64,000 nucleotides of DNA from Hexactinellida sp. DTS-2022 (taxonomy: Eukaryota > Porifera > Hexactinellida). Shown piece by piece: positions 44,318-55,494 of the stretch. A program made the position numbers and the translations under genes. How positions within the stretch are numbered: the stretch's first letter is position 1; each line of letters begins with the position of its first letter. The notes under the pieces are model-generated. The model saw only the letters and a list, made by a program, of their open reading frames with translations, had not been told where the DNA came from and ran no database searches. Location: positions 1,978,643 through 2,042,642 of the forward strand of contig JAPNXP010000018.1 in the NCBI GenBank assembly GCA_028753945.1, given 5' to 3'.

Positions 44318-44762
44318 CAGGGCTGTAAATAAATCATTTTTTTTCTCAAATCAAATCAAATCAAATCATTTGAGATTTCAAAATATTTCAAATCAAATCA
44401 AATTAGATCAATTGTAATTTCAAATATTTTCAAATCAAATCAAATCAAATATTTGAAATGTTTGAAATATTCAAATCATTTCCGAGTAACTATCAAATCG
44501 TATTGAAATTTTGAAAACGATTTTATATATTTGAAAATGATTTGAAAATGATGTGAATAAGATTTGAAAAATGATCCAAAAAAAGATTTGATTTGAAAAT
44601 GATTTGAAAAAGATTTCATATTATTTGAAATCAAATCAAATCAAATCATTTGAGAATTCAAATATTTTCAACTCAAATCATATCAAATCATTTGAGGATT
44701 TAAATAATTTCAAATCACATCAAATCAAATATTTGAAACATTTGATTTGATTTACAACCCTG
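44318..44762. mobile_element. hAT-type MITE, CAGGG(C/T)TGTAAAT ends
   Basis: Perfect palindromic 8-bp duplication GTTTAAAC (44310-44317, 44763-44770) around CAGGGCTGTAAAT and inverse CAGGGTTGTAAAT. The body is a degenerate array of AAATCAAATCATTTGAT in both orientations. Confidence 0.9.
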
Positions 44763-44770
44763 GTTTAAAC

Positions 44771-45317
44771 TAAAATAATGCATCAAAGCAGTGGCGTAGC
44801 TTGGGTGGGACCCAGGGTTCCCGGGCACCCCCAAATTCAGTTTGGGCACTCCCAATTCTGAACAATTTAGTTAATATTTTACACATAACTTACAATTACT
44901 GGGTCAAATCTGTGCTGAGTTTTATAATTATTAAAACACTTCGTTTTTGTGACAATGCAATGACCATGCTTCTATTTTGTTGTCTGCTACTAATGATATT
45001 GTGATTTTAAACATAAGTTAGATAATGAAAATCAAATTTAGCTCGACTTGCTCCTGAAAGGGAAGTGGACATAGACTTGGATAGAGTTGTAGACACTTTT
45101 TGACAGAAAATAGAAGAAGTATCTTTATATTTAAAGCACAATTGTTGTGTGTTTGTGTGTTTGTGTGTTTGTGTGTTTGTGTGTGTGTTCAGAATTAATT
45201 GGAAAGAATAGGAGTCCCAGGATGCTGAAAATTTGTATCCCTAGGTAATTTTGTACTGGGACAACGATCTATTGGTTTTTAAAGAGAAATATTTGCATTT
45301 TCACCAAAAAAGGTGAT
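44771..45317. other. Gene-free stretch with a solo MITE end and GTGTGTTT microsatellite
   Basis: CAGTGGCGTAGCTTGGGTGG at 44791 is a typical MITE end without a visible partner. A GTGTGTTT microsatellite occupies about 45146-45190. No coding region recognised. Confidence 0.5.
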
Positions 45318-45409
45318 ATAATAAGGTAATTAGAGGCTATTATTATTAGTAAATTATGACCATCCAAGCTCGGCCTTTTCATTGTTACACGTATTTAATT
45401 ATTTATTGA
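45318..45409. repeat. Left member of inverted repeat pair (partner 47888-47971)
   Basis: TAAGGTAATTAGAGGCTATT and CATCCAAGCTC recur inverted at 47888-47971 (GAGCTTGGATGGTCATAAAT ... GCCTCTAATTACCTTA). About 85 bp at roughly 85% identity by eye. They could be ends of one 2.65-kb element. Confidence 0.6.
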
Positions 45410-46560
45410 TACGAATTAACTTAACTCTCGTTATAGTATTTTATTACTCTATTTTATTCATTAATAAGATTTATACAATTTACTCAATTTACTTCTGAGT
45501 AGCGAATTATTATATAGTATAAGTGAGCGATTGTTTGATAAGTATGTTTAATATAATACTATACTGGTTTAGTGAAATACCTCGTCATTGTAAGTGAATG
45601 AACACTTAAATATTAGCCAATATTTAATAAATATTGATAAAATGCTGCCTCCCGTCCCATTTTTCTCGAAAAAGAAGGATGATAACAAGTAATTTGTTTA
45701 TGTGGTAGCATTATTACATACTGACAACTGATTTTAACTGGGAACGTTAACTAGAGTATGTTTAATTTGTGTCCATTGCCCTCATGTAATAAATTTAAAC
45801 ACCAGTTCACATCCTACCATTATTCTTCATACAGAGTTCTATTTGGAACAGCCAATCTAAGGTTAGTGAAAGATGTGCTAGGAGTATATCTGACAACATT
45901 GCTAGTGATATAGCCACTGAGGAGGAAGAACTGTTCATGTGTGTTGTAAACAAGAATCCTACCTGTTTGATAATATTTCGGGAATTTAATAAGTTTGGGA
46001 TCAATATAGCAAGTGTAATATAAAAATTGTTGCGTTTTAAGTCTGTTGCTAGCGTCCTTCCTCGCTTTACCATAAAGTTAAAGAATAATTTGTGTCTAAA
46101 GTTATTGGGATATAAAGTGTGAGTTGCAATTGATGGTGTAGTGCGTACAGTGCATGTAATTAACAAATAATTATGTTGAGATTTTTTTGGTTAATTTCTT
46201 GTTGTAAGGTTAACTTCAGCTCTTAGTTTCTTCAGTTTGCTCTAGGGTTTTCTAGCAGTGCAGTGCCTTGGTTGTAGTACCACGCTTGAATTATTATTGT
46301 GCCTGAGCTTGACTCCACTTCAACATTCACCGATTTCAAATGAATAGCGGTCTCGCTATTCATTTGAAATCGGTTATTAAAATTGGTGCGTCTTTGTTTT
46401 CCGATTGTACTAAAATGATAGGAGAATAGAGACCGCATTTGTAATTGAGTTTGAGACAAGTTTCCAAATGTTGACAAACGTAAACAAGTATGCTGATTCA
46501 GAACCTGCCAATTATGAATTTTCTAATATGAACATTTATTGTTGTTGTTTACAAACTGGT
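45410..46560. other. Unassigned region between inverted repeats
   Basis: No recognised gene. Minus-strand open frames at 45807-46166 and 46232-46477 lack recognisable motifs. A perfect dyad occupies 46329-46374 (two 21-bp arms, loop GTCT). Confidence 0.35.
46329..46374. repeat. Perfect 21-bp-arm palindrome
   Basis: Arms begin ACCGATTTCAAATGAATAGC and end GCTATTCATTTGAAATCGGT, loop GTCT. No copies elsewhere in the window were noticed. Confidence 0.8.
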
Positions 46561-46564
46561 AGCG

Positions 46565-46852
46565 AGGCGATCGAGACCAAAGGGCCCGTTAGTTACAAAG
46601 TGGATTGATTTACCAAAAGTGGTTGGTTTACCGGTATACTCCATCATTAACGATTTGAATTAACTAGAAAACTTAATTTTAGCAGTATCATTTACAAAGC
46701 ACAGCACATTTAGTTTGGAAGAAGAGCTCCCAGTTCTATCTCCTCCCTCTGCAGTTCACAGTGAGGAAAATGAGTTTCCACTGTATCATTCATATGAAAA
46801 CATTGTGCAGAACAGCTACAACGATGTTATGATGGAGCCTCGTAGTCACCAT
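46565..46852 (+). pseudogene. Decayed coding remnant, family unknown
   Basis: A plus-strand frame reads TKWIDLPKVVGLPVYSIIND, then a stop and further open sequence including SFTKHSTFSLEEELPVLSPP, ENEFPLYHSYENIVQNSYND and MMEPRSHH. The codon-like composition and acidic C-terminus suggest protein-coding ancestry, with at least one in-frame stop. A 62-bp insertion with a 10-bp duplication follows at once. I cannot name the family; it lies inside the inverted repeat pair 45318/47971, so it may belong to a transposon. Confidence 0.4.
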
Positions 46853-46914
46853 TAGGGCTTACAATACCGGAGGTTAAATGGATCGGAATCCCGGGATCCC
46901 TAGATTGTAAGCCA
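46853..46914. mobile_element. Tiny inserted element with 10-bp duplication
   Basis: TAGTCACCAT occurs at 46843-46852 and again at 46915-46924, flanking 62 bp that start TAGGGCTTACAAT and end ATTGTAAGCCA, imperfect inverted ends. A central GGGATCCC-type dyad is present. Very small for a transposon; a MULE-type derivative would fit the 9-10-bp duplication. Confidence 0.55.
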
Positions 46915-46924
46915 TAGTCACCAT

Positions 46925-47887
46925 GCTTCAAGTTAGACTGATATCAGACCATAAATTCCTGAGTATATTCCAACTGAAATCCGCCGAGACACTTCTAACT
47001 TTAAACCCCAGAGAATTCGCATTATCCCATTTACTCCTACAATCCACAGGTTCTAGATATACCTGTACAATGATGTACTCTTTGGAGGCGGATTGCACTA
47101 ATGCTTTTTTGGCCAGGTTCTAATAATCATATCCATGCAATTTGTGACCATTATTTCGATGGACTTACTGTTGCGTCACAAAAAGCGTAGACTATTAGCA
47201 TAGGGAAACCAATATCCATAAAGAGATATTGTAGGCGAAGAGAGGACAGAAAATGGTTCACTGCATAACAGGAAAATAATGTTGAGTTTATGGAATATCC
47301 TAATAGTTAATACCTATCCCTGGATTAGTTAGGAGATAACCATTTGGCCCGCAAAATCCTCCAGGGCTTATTTTCCAAGTGCGAAACGTTGAGATGTATT
47401 GTGTAGGTACCGCTACATAGATACTGAGTTCTTTGTCATATTTACTTTTTAGGCAATTTCAATCATCCCTCTCTAGTCTCACGCTTCTTACTTCTGAGGA
47501 AATTTCCAATAAATAAATGGCACTTGGGAGCATATATTGCACTCCTCCTTCGGAAAAAATACAGACAATAGTGAACTGCACGGGTGGTTGGAATTCAAAC
47601 AGGTGTCAGTACATATATTCAAACATGACCAGTAATTTCACAGGTCCCTTACATATCATAATAAGATTCTAACGTACCTACGTGTAAATACAGTATAATT
47701 AGATATTACTTGTAGACGAGCACAGTCAGCGCTCAACATAATATATGTGGTAGGTCTATCTATAAATGTACGGAATGTTAACTTGTCTTGAACTATCATG
47801 ATATTGATTTGTTTAGGATGAATCTGGGCGTTAATTAATCATATTATGTTAGAAGGTCGAGTAAATAGAGTCCTCTAAATGGGGTCA
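46925..47887. other. Unassigned region with weak coding traces
   Basis: Frames are heavily broken and no motif is recognised. The segment lies between the decayed remnant at 46565 and the inverted repeat at 47888. Confidence 0.3.
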
Positions 47888-47971
47888 GATAATTAATTAA
47901 ATAACACTGAAAAGGAAGAGCTTGGATGGTCATAAATTACTCATAATAATAGCCTCTAATTACCTTATAAA
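47888..47971. repeat. Right member of inverted repeat pair (partner 45318-45409)
   Basis: Inverse of 45318-45409; see that entry. Target duplication not identified. Confidence 0.6.
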
Positions 47972-48014
47972 CAATGAGCAATATAAAGTGATATTATTAT
48001 CTAATAATAGACAC

Positions 48015-48288
48015 CAGGGATTGATACAGAAATTTTTCCTGGGGGGGGGAAACTTTCCTCGAAAAATACTGTTCCCTTGGATAAGGGAGCAGCATATACA
48101 TGTATAGGCCAAAACTAATGTATTTATTTGGCATAATCATTTTATCTTTAATCCTGTTTATATTAGCAATTACTTATCCTTTATTTAATAACTATGAGAC
48201 AAAGTTAAGCAATTCCTGGGAAGGGGGCATCTTTCCTTGGGGGGGGGGGGGGAATCCCAGGGCCCTCCCCCCTCTGTATCACACCCTG
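48015..48288. mobile_element. MITE, CAGGG(A/T)(T/G)TGATACAG ends
   Basis: CAGGGATTGATACAG and inverse CAGGGTGTGATACAG, directly flanked by GACAC on both sides (5 bp only). G-runs follow the left end and precede the right end. Probably hAT-like, with the rest of the duplication eroded. Confidence 0.6.
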
Positions 48289-48402
48289 GACACCCATGAT
48301 GATTATATAAAAATGGAAACGCATTTGGCCTAGGCGAAACGCGTTTCGCCTGGAAACGCATTTACCCTGCAACATATACAATATTATGATAAAATTAGCT
48401 CT

Positions 48403-48814
48403 CTATACAAATCCATTGGTCTTCAAAGAGTAAATTATTTCTTTTAATTTATCAATGTATTCCCTGGGTCCATAGAGCTGATATATAAAGGGGATTTCTA
48501 GTCCATAACCAGCACCTCTATTAATTTTCTCCCCTGTCACTTTTTTGCATAAGCGATGTTGACATCTCTCTTTAGAAATCGAGACTTGTAATAATCTTGT
48601 ATGGTGCAATATTATAAGGTACATATCCTACAATAGTCTCTTCAATATGAACTGCTACTGCATTTTTATCTTTTGGGTTTGTCGTCTCTCTCTTTAAAGA
48701 AAGTGTTTCACCCAGCACTGGAGTCCAACTGTCTTTGTAAGCATGGTAACCCCTTATGTATGACTGGATCTCTAAAAGTTCCAGTTCTTTAGGTATGCTG
48801 TGTTTACAAGCCAT
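48403..48814 (-). pseudogene. HIRAN-like domain protein, frameshifted
   Basis: Starts MACKHSIPKELELLEIQSYI and carries a HIRAN-like core: WTPVLGETLSLKRETTNPKD, KNAVAVHIEETIVGYVPYN. After a frameshift near 48585 the frame resumes as RDVNIAYAKK and, after another slip in an A-run near 48545, VTGEKINRGAGYGLEIPFIY to YGPREYIDKLKEI. Small stand-alone proteins of this type occur in many copies in sponge and cnidarian genomes; HIRAN domains bind DNA ends in repair enzymes, but the role of the stand-alone form is unknown. Two slips within 140 codons mark it as a pseudogene or an imperfectly assembled gene. Confidence 0.7.
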
Positions 48815-49153
48815 GTCAAATAGATTAATTATAATTTAAATTTTTCTTCATATCTTATTATACGTATATTGAGGAAACAGCAATGCATACATAAATCTTA
48901 TAACTTGTTATTAAACCACATTTTCAAAGTACTGTAACGATATCTACATATTAATTGAATATTATACAGTGAAACCAGTGTGAGGTATTGCCAGTTTGCC
49001 ACTATAATCTACCTAAAATCCTCAATCTTTTCTTCCAGTCCTTGGCGCGATTTTAAGCTCGCTCCACTTCCACCGTACTTAATTTATTATCCAAATAAGA
49101 AAAATAGTGACGAGTGGGATTAGAATTGACTTAATGTTACTTGAATTGTATTA

Positions 49154-51440
49154 ATGTTACATTTAATTAATAGGATGACTAGTCTAGTACCAAAGAAGAG
49201 AAAATTTCTAAATCTGAAGAAAGTTGAATTGATTCACTTCACTGAAAAGAATCCAGGCATCAGTATCAGAAGCATTGAGAAAAATTTTCTTGTTGTAGGA
49301 TTCAAATTGCAAGCATCCTCAAGAACAAGGAATCAATTCTACCATGTATGAGTCTAACGCAGGGGTTTTCAACCTTTTGTACCATGCGACCCCTTTTACA
49401 GATGTGGTAATCTTCGCGACCCCCCACAATGTTAATGTTAAAATTTTTGTTATAGCTGATACACACTAGCCGGTCAAAATTATTCGAACAGCAATAATTT
49501 GAATTCATACATTCAAGCTTCTAGCAGGATAATAACATTTTGTTGACGTTTCACCGTGTATGTTTATATAAAATGATATGTCAATATTAAGAAAATATTA
49601 AAAAATTTCAATTTACATTTTTATTGAGGTGTTAAACTCATTAACTAAATAATTAGTTAATTAAATATACAGTATAATTACTGATCATTGTGAGGCAATT
49701 AGAATATGCAAATTCTGATTACAGATTTGAACTCCACACGATTGAATTACTCATTAAACATAATTTCAAATCATTACGATTATTTCTACTGAAATATACA
49801 CACATTCTCAATTGTGCCACTTGTGCCACAAGTGGCAGGTGGCAGAGACAATTAATGCCGCTTCATGGATATTGGTTAAAATGACATGGAATCACAATGG
49901 TAACAACTATAGAAATATATATATCGTGATTTCAGAGTAGTCTAAACGGCCGTTAATAAGATACCGGACGAGGATTGTGTCTGCATTAAAATTCCTGTTT
50001 TTCAAATAGTTTTGGCCGGTTAGTGTATAATATTTCTCGGAACCTTTCGCGACCCCCCTATAAAGCCTCGCGATTCCCAGGTTGAAAACCCATGGTCTAA
50101 CGCATCTGTGGATAGACTACATGTAAATGTGATAGGTCGTAAATCACAATTCAGTGAAATAAAGTACTTTATGAATGTTATATCCTAGCATGCTCGAAGA
50201 ATATATTTCCAGGAGGACCTCAGCTGATGGTTAAGGCTAAAGAAATTTCCGAGCGCATTAAGATTTCAAATTTTAAATGTTCTCGGGGCTGGTTACAGAA
50301 GTGGAAATTGAGATACAATGTGAAACAGTTTGTGGAGAGTCAGGTGATGTGCAGGGACCAACCCTAAGTTCATGGAAAGAGCGGCTTCCCGAGATTTTAC
50401 AGGGCTATGCAATGGAAGGAATATGGATGAGACGGCTGTTTTTGGAAGGCTCTACCCTATTGCGGATTTGGGGAAAAGGGAAAGGAATGTAAAGGGGCAA
50501 AGAAAGTCAGACAACGTGTAACTGTTGCGTTCTTTGTTTCCGCAGCTGGTACGAAAGAACATCCTATTTTAATATGGAAATCTGAAAATCCAAGATTCGT
50601 TAAAGGAATAAATAAATCCGAATTACCCGTAAATTACTTCAGCCAAAAAAAAACATGGATGACTCGGGAAATCATGGAGACAGTCCTAAAAATATTGAAT
50701 CATCGATTGATAGGTACTATCCGTTTCATTATACTATTGATGGATAATGCAGGCTGTCATTCCGAGAATTGGCAACAATGTTTAGCAATATCAGAATTGT
50801 TCTCTCAAAGATTGACTCATGTGACACTGCTTCTGATGTTGTAAAGTCGGTAAATATACTTTCGGAAATTAGATGGGTGAACGAGGCTTGATCTTTAGTT
50901 CATTCGGAAAAATTTCTAGATGTTTTCAAAAAGCTGGAAACTTAAGTGATGAAATAGATGTTGTTACTGTTGGATATGATGATGATAGTGCAGATCCATT
51001 CCTTGAATGTGATGTCAGAGACTCAGAGGAGAGATTCAAACTCTTATTGAGAGGTCCATGGCTGTTGATAATCGTTGTACTTTGGAGGAGTATCTACAAG
51101 GAGATGGTATTCTCCCAGTGTTCATATACCAAGACAATGAAATTGGGATGTCAACTTTATGGTAGATCTTGGGCTAGATCAGCAAGATGAAGATAAAGAT
51201 TCTGATGATTCGGATCGAGTAACTGGTACAGAAAGAGTCGTTGATATTGATGTTGAACAACCTCGATCCAAGGTAACTAATTTTCAAGGTGGCTCTACTG
51301 GCACTTGAAGATGTGTATACATTTCTGCAGGCCCAGAAAGGGAATATTCAAGCCATAAACAGTGTTGGCTCTGCCATAGACTCAGTTGCGAATTTCAAGA
51401 TACAATACTCCGTGCAAACTAACTTGCATAACTATTTTTA
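49154..51440 (+). pseudogene. pogo-type (CENP-B/DDE) transposase, broken
   Basis: First piece, 49154-49351: a CENP-B N-terminal helix-turn-helix, KKRKFLNLKKVELIHFTEKN, GISIRSIEKNF. After the nested MITE come a second DNA-binding segment (SRGWLQKWKLRYN, near 50280), then the DDE domain: NMDETAVFWKALPYCGF (first Asp, near 50435, in a shifted frame), KVRQRVTVAFFVSAAGTKEH, ILIWKSENPR and LLMDNAGCHSENW (second Asp, near 50745). A C-terminal tail near 51290-51430 includes ALEDVYTFLQAQKGN. At least five frame changes. Homologues are Tigger/Jerky-type proteins that insert at TA. Confidence 0.8.
49360..50094. mobile_element. hAT-type MITE, CA(G/T)GGGTTTTCAACC ends
   Basis: CAGGGGTTTTCAACCTTTTG at the left, inverse CATGGGTTTTCAACCTGGG at the right, subterminal GCGACCCC motifs at both ends, perfect 8-bp duplication GTCTAACG (49352-49359, 50095-50102). 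It splits the pogo transposase. No coding capacity. Confidence 0.92.
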
Positions 51441-51934
51441 GTCATCAAGTGGTGTTCCCTTATAGTCCAATTCCCTAATTGTCTAGTTCTCTAATCGTCA
51501 TGTTCACCATTTGTCCACTTGGGGCCCTGCGGACAATTAGTGACTATTATTTATGTACAGTGTGATTTAGAGATGTATTAGCACAATTTATAGTGTATTA
51601 TAATACTATTAGCTAATATAAGGCTCGACCTCCAAATAACCGATAACATCTAAATAACGGACAACGACTCCGGTCTCAAAGTTTCGGTTGTTCAGAGGCT
51701 CTACTGTATTGTAATACTTCCTAATAAGGACAAAATACTTATCAAGAGTGCTAAATAAACATTCAACAGACCAATCCACATAGTCTTTCAATTGATAAAC
51801 CATAGATGTGCAGTGCCATTGTACAAATAGTCTTCAATTGATAAACCTTAGTACAATAAGTCTTTGAATCGTATTATCGTATTCATAATTTATCAGGCGT
51901 TTACTCAATTCTTAATTAGCAAAATGTCCAGTAA
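51441..51934. other. Gene-free stretch with hairpin relative
   Basis: Contains the right end of the pogo element (to 51706), a diverged TTTGTCCACTTGGGGCCC...GCGGACAATTAG hairpin near 51510-51540, and the duplicated phrase AGTCTTTCAATTGATAAACC near 51780-51850. Confidence 0.4.
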
Positions 51935-52090
51935 TTGTTCTCCACTTTGGCAATTACTCCACCACCAACCACTACTGATGTCGAACGTTTATTTTCAACA
52001 TTGTAACCGATGAGAGGAATAGATTACTCAAAGCAAATGTGGGAAAATTTTGTTTTGTCGAGAAAACTTACCCAAAGTTGATTTCATTTA
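51935..52090 (+). pseudogene. hAT transposase C-terminal (dimerisation) remnant
   Basis: Plus-strand fragments read TTTDVERLFST and, in a shifted frame, RNRLLKANVGKFCFVEK, the hallmark SSDVERLFS...RNRL.P..VE.L.FL..N of the hAT C-terminal dimerisation region. Only about 50 residues survive, with at least one frameshift. It is the only trace of hAT transposase in this window; the many hAT-type MITEs would depend on such a source. Confidence 0.6.
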
Positions 52091-52149
52091 TTAGAAAAAG
52101 CTAGTTACACAACACACGTAATTGAAAATTTACTTAATTATGTTAATAC

Positions 52150-52285
52150 AACTGTGATGATTAATTTAAATAGCATTTATTGTGGCCGAAATACCGAAAT
52201 TCGGTTTCGGTATTTCAGTGGGAATTTTGATTTCGGCCGAAATTCCGTTTCGGTAAAATACTGATTTCGGTCGTTCACTAATATA
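52150..52285. repeat. CCGAAAT/ATTTCGG self-complementary repeat
   Basis: Degenerate array of GGCCGAAATACCGAAATTCGG motifs in both orientations (shortened here), ending CGGTCGTTCACTA. It resembles the bodies of the hAT MITEs; termini and duplication were not resolved. Confidence 0.5.
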
Positions 52286-52394
52286 AATGAAGTTGAAATT
52301 GTGTCAAAATCATAATACTAAAGAAATTAACAGCATTGAAACCGACTAGTTACTCCAATGAATAATATATATTTCTATGTTAATCTAACATAAC

Positions 52395-52842
52395 ATGCCT
52401 GCTAACCGTACAGGGATTTTAACCATTTTGGCTGTTCTGTATAGGCTGACGTTTCTTTGGGACAATATTACTGATTGTGAGTCTAATAATGCCTAAAAAT
52501 GTCTACACCCTCAAAATGCTGCATTTTGTTATGTGTAAATTAACAGTTCATATTCAAGCGTACATGGGTTCCCTGCACAGTCTATATAATTCAATTTTTT
52601 CTCCTCAAAAGTGAGTAATTTGATTATGTCAAACTTAATCAATATAACTAACATGATAGTATTCTTGCCATGCATTCTGCATGAATGCTTTGTTGGTTAG
52701 TTTAATTCCTCTTAGTGTAAGTGTACAGGGATCACCTAGACGAGCGAGCGAAAAAAAATTAGGGGTATCCAGGGACTTTGGCCACTGTACAGGTGAATTG
52801 GAGCCCCGTACAGGGATATAACTGAAATAGGTTGGCAGGTAT
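52395..52842. mobile_element. MITE, ATAYCTGCCAACCG family, copy 2
   Basis: ATGCCTGCTAACCGTACAGG to GGTTGGCAGGTAT, flanked by ACATAAC (left) and GACATAAC (right). Shares ATTTTGGCTGTTCTGTA and internal ACATTTTTAGGCATT/AATGCCTAAAAATGT with copy 1 at 11261-11674, in opposite orientation. Confidence 0.75.
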
Positions 52843-53085
52843 GACATAACAAAATACACTCTTAATAAAGCAATTTGTGTATGCTATGATGTCCCAGGGG
52901 ACACAAATGAAGTGAGAATACTTGTTCATTACTTATGAAATCATCAAAACATTAAATTTACGTAGCAAATATGAAACAGATTTTATATACCCAAGGTAAA
53001 TTCCACATGTTCAATTTAATGCCATGAATACCTACCTAGATGAACATGTAGATACGTATATATATCGTTTCTACATACATGTATT

Positions 53086-53252
53086 TGTGACGAACGAACT
53101 CTTACAATTTGTATAAGAAGTAAACTTTAATTTCGGTAGAAGTACAATTGAGAATACTAACTAACTACATAATATTAACACACGTTTATTAGGGAGTGAC
53201 TATTGCTATTGTGGTTGCATGGAAATGCCTACAAGTTATATAATCCATGACA
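53086..53252 (-). repeat. 3' LTR candidate (167 bp)
   Basis: In element orientation it starts TGTCATGGATTATATAAC straight after a purine tract (AGGAGGGAGGTGA) and ends TTCGTTCGTCACA, i.e. TG...CA. An AATAAA-like CCCTAATAAACG lies inside. No second LTR exists in the window to confirm the edges. Confidence 0.6.
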
Positions 53253-53275
53253 TCACCTCCCTCCTAACAAAACTA

Positions 53276-53552
53276 CTACGACCAGTAAGCAGGAGCACCA
53301 AATCTCTCGGGTTCTTTGCGAATCCTAGACGAACGCCTCAATCCGCTTAATGACGGATTATCCGGTTCCTCTATCGATATATGTTCTACTACTTCGTCCT
53401 CGGTTATATCCGCTTGTGAAGATATGCTACCATCCAACTGTGCCGATTGCGCCACGTCTATCTCTGGGGGAATAGGTTCACTCATCGCCTCCTCGGGATG
53501 TAGTATTTCGGGAGACAGCTCAGGAACAATCTTACAATCGTTGAGGTGAACC
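53276..53552 (-). CDS. gypsy Pol C-terminal tail
   Basis: Continues the integrase frame after a stop at 53553-53555. It is acidic, then ends LRRSSRIRKEPERFGAPAYW, the basic tail seen at the Pol end of many Ty3/gypsy elements. The stop (TAG after RGNKY) is the only interruption between it and the upstream frame. Confidence 0.65.
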
Positions 53553-55494
53553 CACTAGTACTTGTTTCCTCTTTTAATCTTTAGGTTAGGGTACTTGGTA
53601 TCACATACTAAGTAAGGGCCTATATACTTTGGAGCTAACCCATCTTCTCGCGTAAAGTTCCTTAGTAAAATGCTCTGACCCACCAGGACACACGTCGGTT
53701 TTTCTACTGTATTCCTGTCGTAGTACTTTTTAGCTTGGGATTTAGCACTGGCTATATTTTCAGCAGCCTCCTTCACGCATTCCTCCTGTTCCCTGGATCT
53801 CATCTCTTTGCCACCCGTTTTCTGACATTCCCCCACGACCTGATCGATCGTCGACCTTATACTTGCTCCGAACATCAGTTCTTGAGGTGTGAACTTTGTA
53901 CTGCTACTCATCAATGAGTTCACGTTAAATGCTACCTCCTGGAGCACACTTGGCCAACTTGTCTTATCCAAGTACGGTCTACAAGAAAACAGCGCAATGC
54001 TTGTTTGACACTCTCTACCGCTCGTTCCGCCTGCCCATCGCTCTGAGGGTGATAAGCCGATGAATGTTTTTTCTTTATCCCGAAACCCGCGCACATTTCT
54101 CGTACTGCTTCTCCATCGACGTTCCTTCCCTGATCCGTCAAGAGCATGTCCGGAACTCCATACCGATGTATCCACCCATTTAGTAGTGCATTGCTTACGG
54201 ACTCAGCTGTTTGGTCTCGCATAGCGACGATTTCAACGAACTTCGAGAACAGATCAATGATTATCAATATATATCGGTAACCTTCCGCGCCCCAAGGTAG
54301 TACAGCAATATCCGCTGCAATAGCTCTTCTCGGTTCCGGGTTATCCAATACGATCGGTTTCAACGGTTCTCTTTTCTTCATCACTCTCTTGTTCTCCAAA
54401 CACACTATACACACCCTACAGCACTGTTCCACGTTTTTCCTCATCCCTACCCAATAAAATCTGTCTCGTAAATACGCACACGTTTTCTCTACCCCCGAAT
54501 GTGTGACTCTGTGTGCTAATTCGGTAACTTCTGCTCTTTGATTCCGAGAAATTACTAACGCCCTTTTCCGAAAGAGTCTACCTAATTCGTCTATTCGCAT
54601 ACCTTCCTGCTTTTTGAAAGGACCCGACATAATCTCTCCTTGTTCTCGTAGTTGCCTGATGGCATTCACGATACTCTGGTCCTTCAGCTGCCCCACCGTT
54701 AAGTCCTCACGTAGTAAGCTAACCTCCCGATTTAACCAATACACATTTAGCTCAAAACTATCTTCGTCAGCCATGACGTCATCTACGTCCCCAGGCACCT
54801 GACTCAAATAGTCTGCCGCTCCGTTTTCGTGACCCTTCCGATACTGGGTTTCGTAATTAATTGGCTCGAATTCAAGAATCCACCTTGCGTACTTGTTCCT
54901 CGGGTCTCTTTGTCGCCTCAGCCACTCCAGAGGATGGTGGTCGGTGATTATGACGACCATACTAGCCGCTTGCAAGTAGACCTTCCATTTCCTTAATGCA
55001 GCCACCACTGCGTAGGTCTCCAACTCTCCCGCTGAGTATTTCCGTTGAGCGTCGTTCAGCTTACTCGAGCAGAACTCTAATATTCTCCTCCTGCCGGTTA
55101 CATCATCTTGAGAGAGTACTGCCCCCACCGCTATACCTGATGCATCGGTTTCTACGTAGAAAGGAACCTTCCAATCCGGGAAAGCCAACTGCTGTGGCTC
55201 ATTAATTAACTGTGTCCTCAACTTCTGGTAACTACACTCACACTCCTTTGTCCAAAGCCACTCCGTCCCCTTGTTTGTCAGCGCGAGTAATGGATCTGCC
55301 GTATCTGACACGCTTGGAATATAATCGCGATACCAATTCACCAGCCCCCATGAACTGGCGCACCTCCTTCTTACTCCGCGGGCGGGGAAATTTTGAAATT
55401 TTGGATAAAGTTGTGGGGAGGGGACGTCTACCCTTACTAGAGACTCGGTGACCCAGGAACTCGACCTCCTCATATCCGAAAGAGCATTTATCAA
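53553..55494 (-). pseudogene. gypsy RNase H and integrase region
   Basis: The frame 53932-55494 contains RNase H (YVETDASGIAVGAVLSQ, ITDHHPLEWL), the integrase zinc finger (HRVTHSGVEKT...CRVCIVC, HHCC) and catalytic core: ADIAVLPWG (first Asp), LLTDQGRN (second Asp), AYHPQSDGQAERAVE (Glu). A frameshift near 53950-54010 moves the integrase C-terminus into the frame 53555-54175 (FTPQELMFGA, AKKYYDRN, VLLRN-like SILLRNF, GPYLV). Synthesised as part of Pol, these domains degrade the RNA template and insert the cDNA. The frame is broken, so no functional product is expected. Confidence 0.88.

Larger units (their letters stand above)
48967..51706 (+). mobile_element. pogo/Tigger-type element, decayed
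   Basis: Starts CAGTGAAACCAGTGTGAGG after TA and ends with the inverse of CAGTAGAGCCTCTGAACAAC before TA; the ends are similar at 8 of the first 10 positions. It encloses a broken pogo-type transposase (49154-51440) and a nested hAT MITE (49360-50094). Confidence 0.65.
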
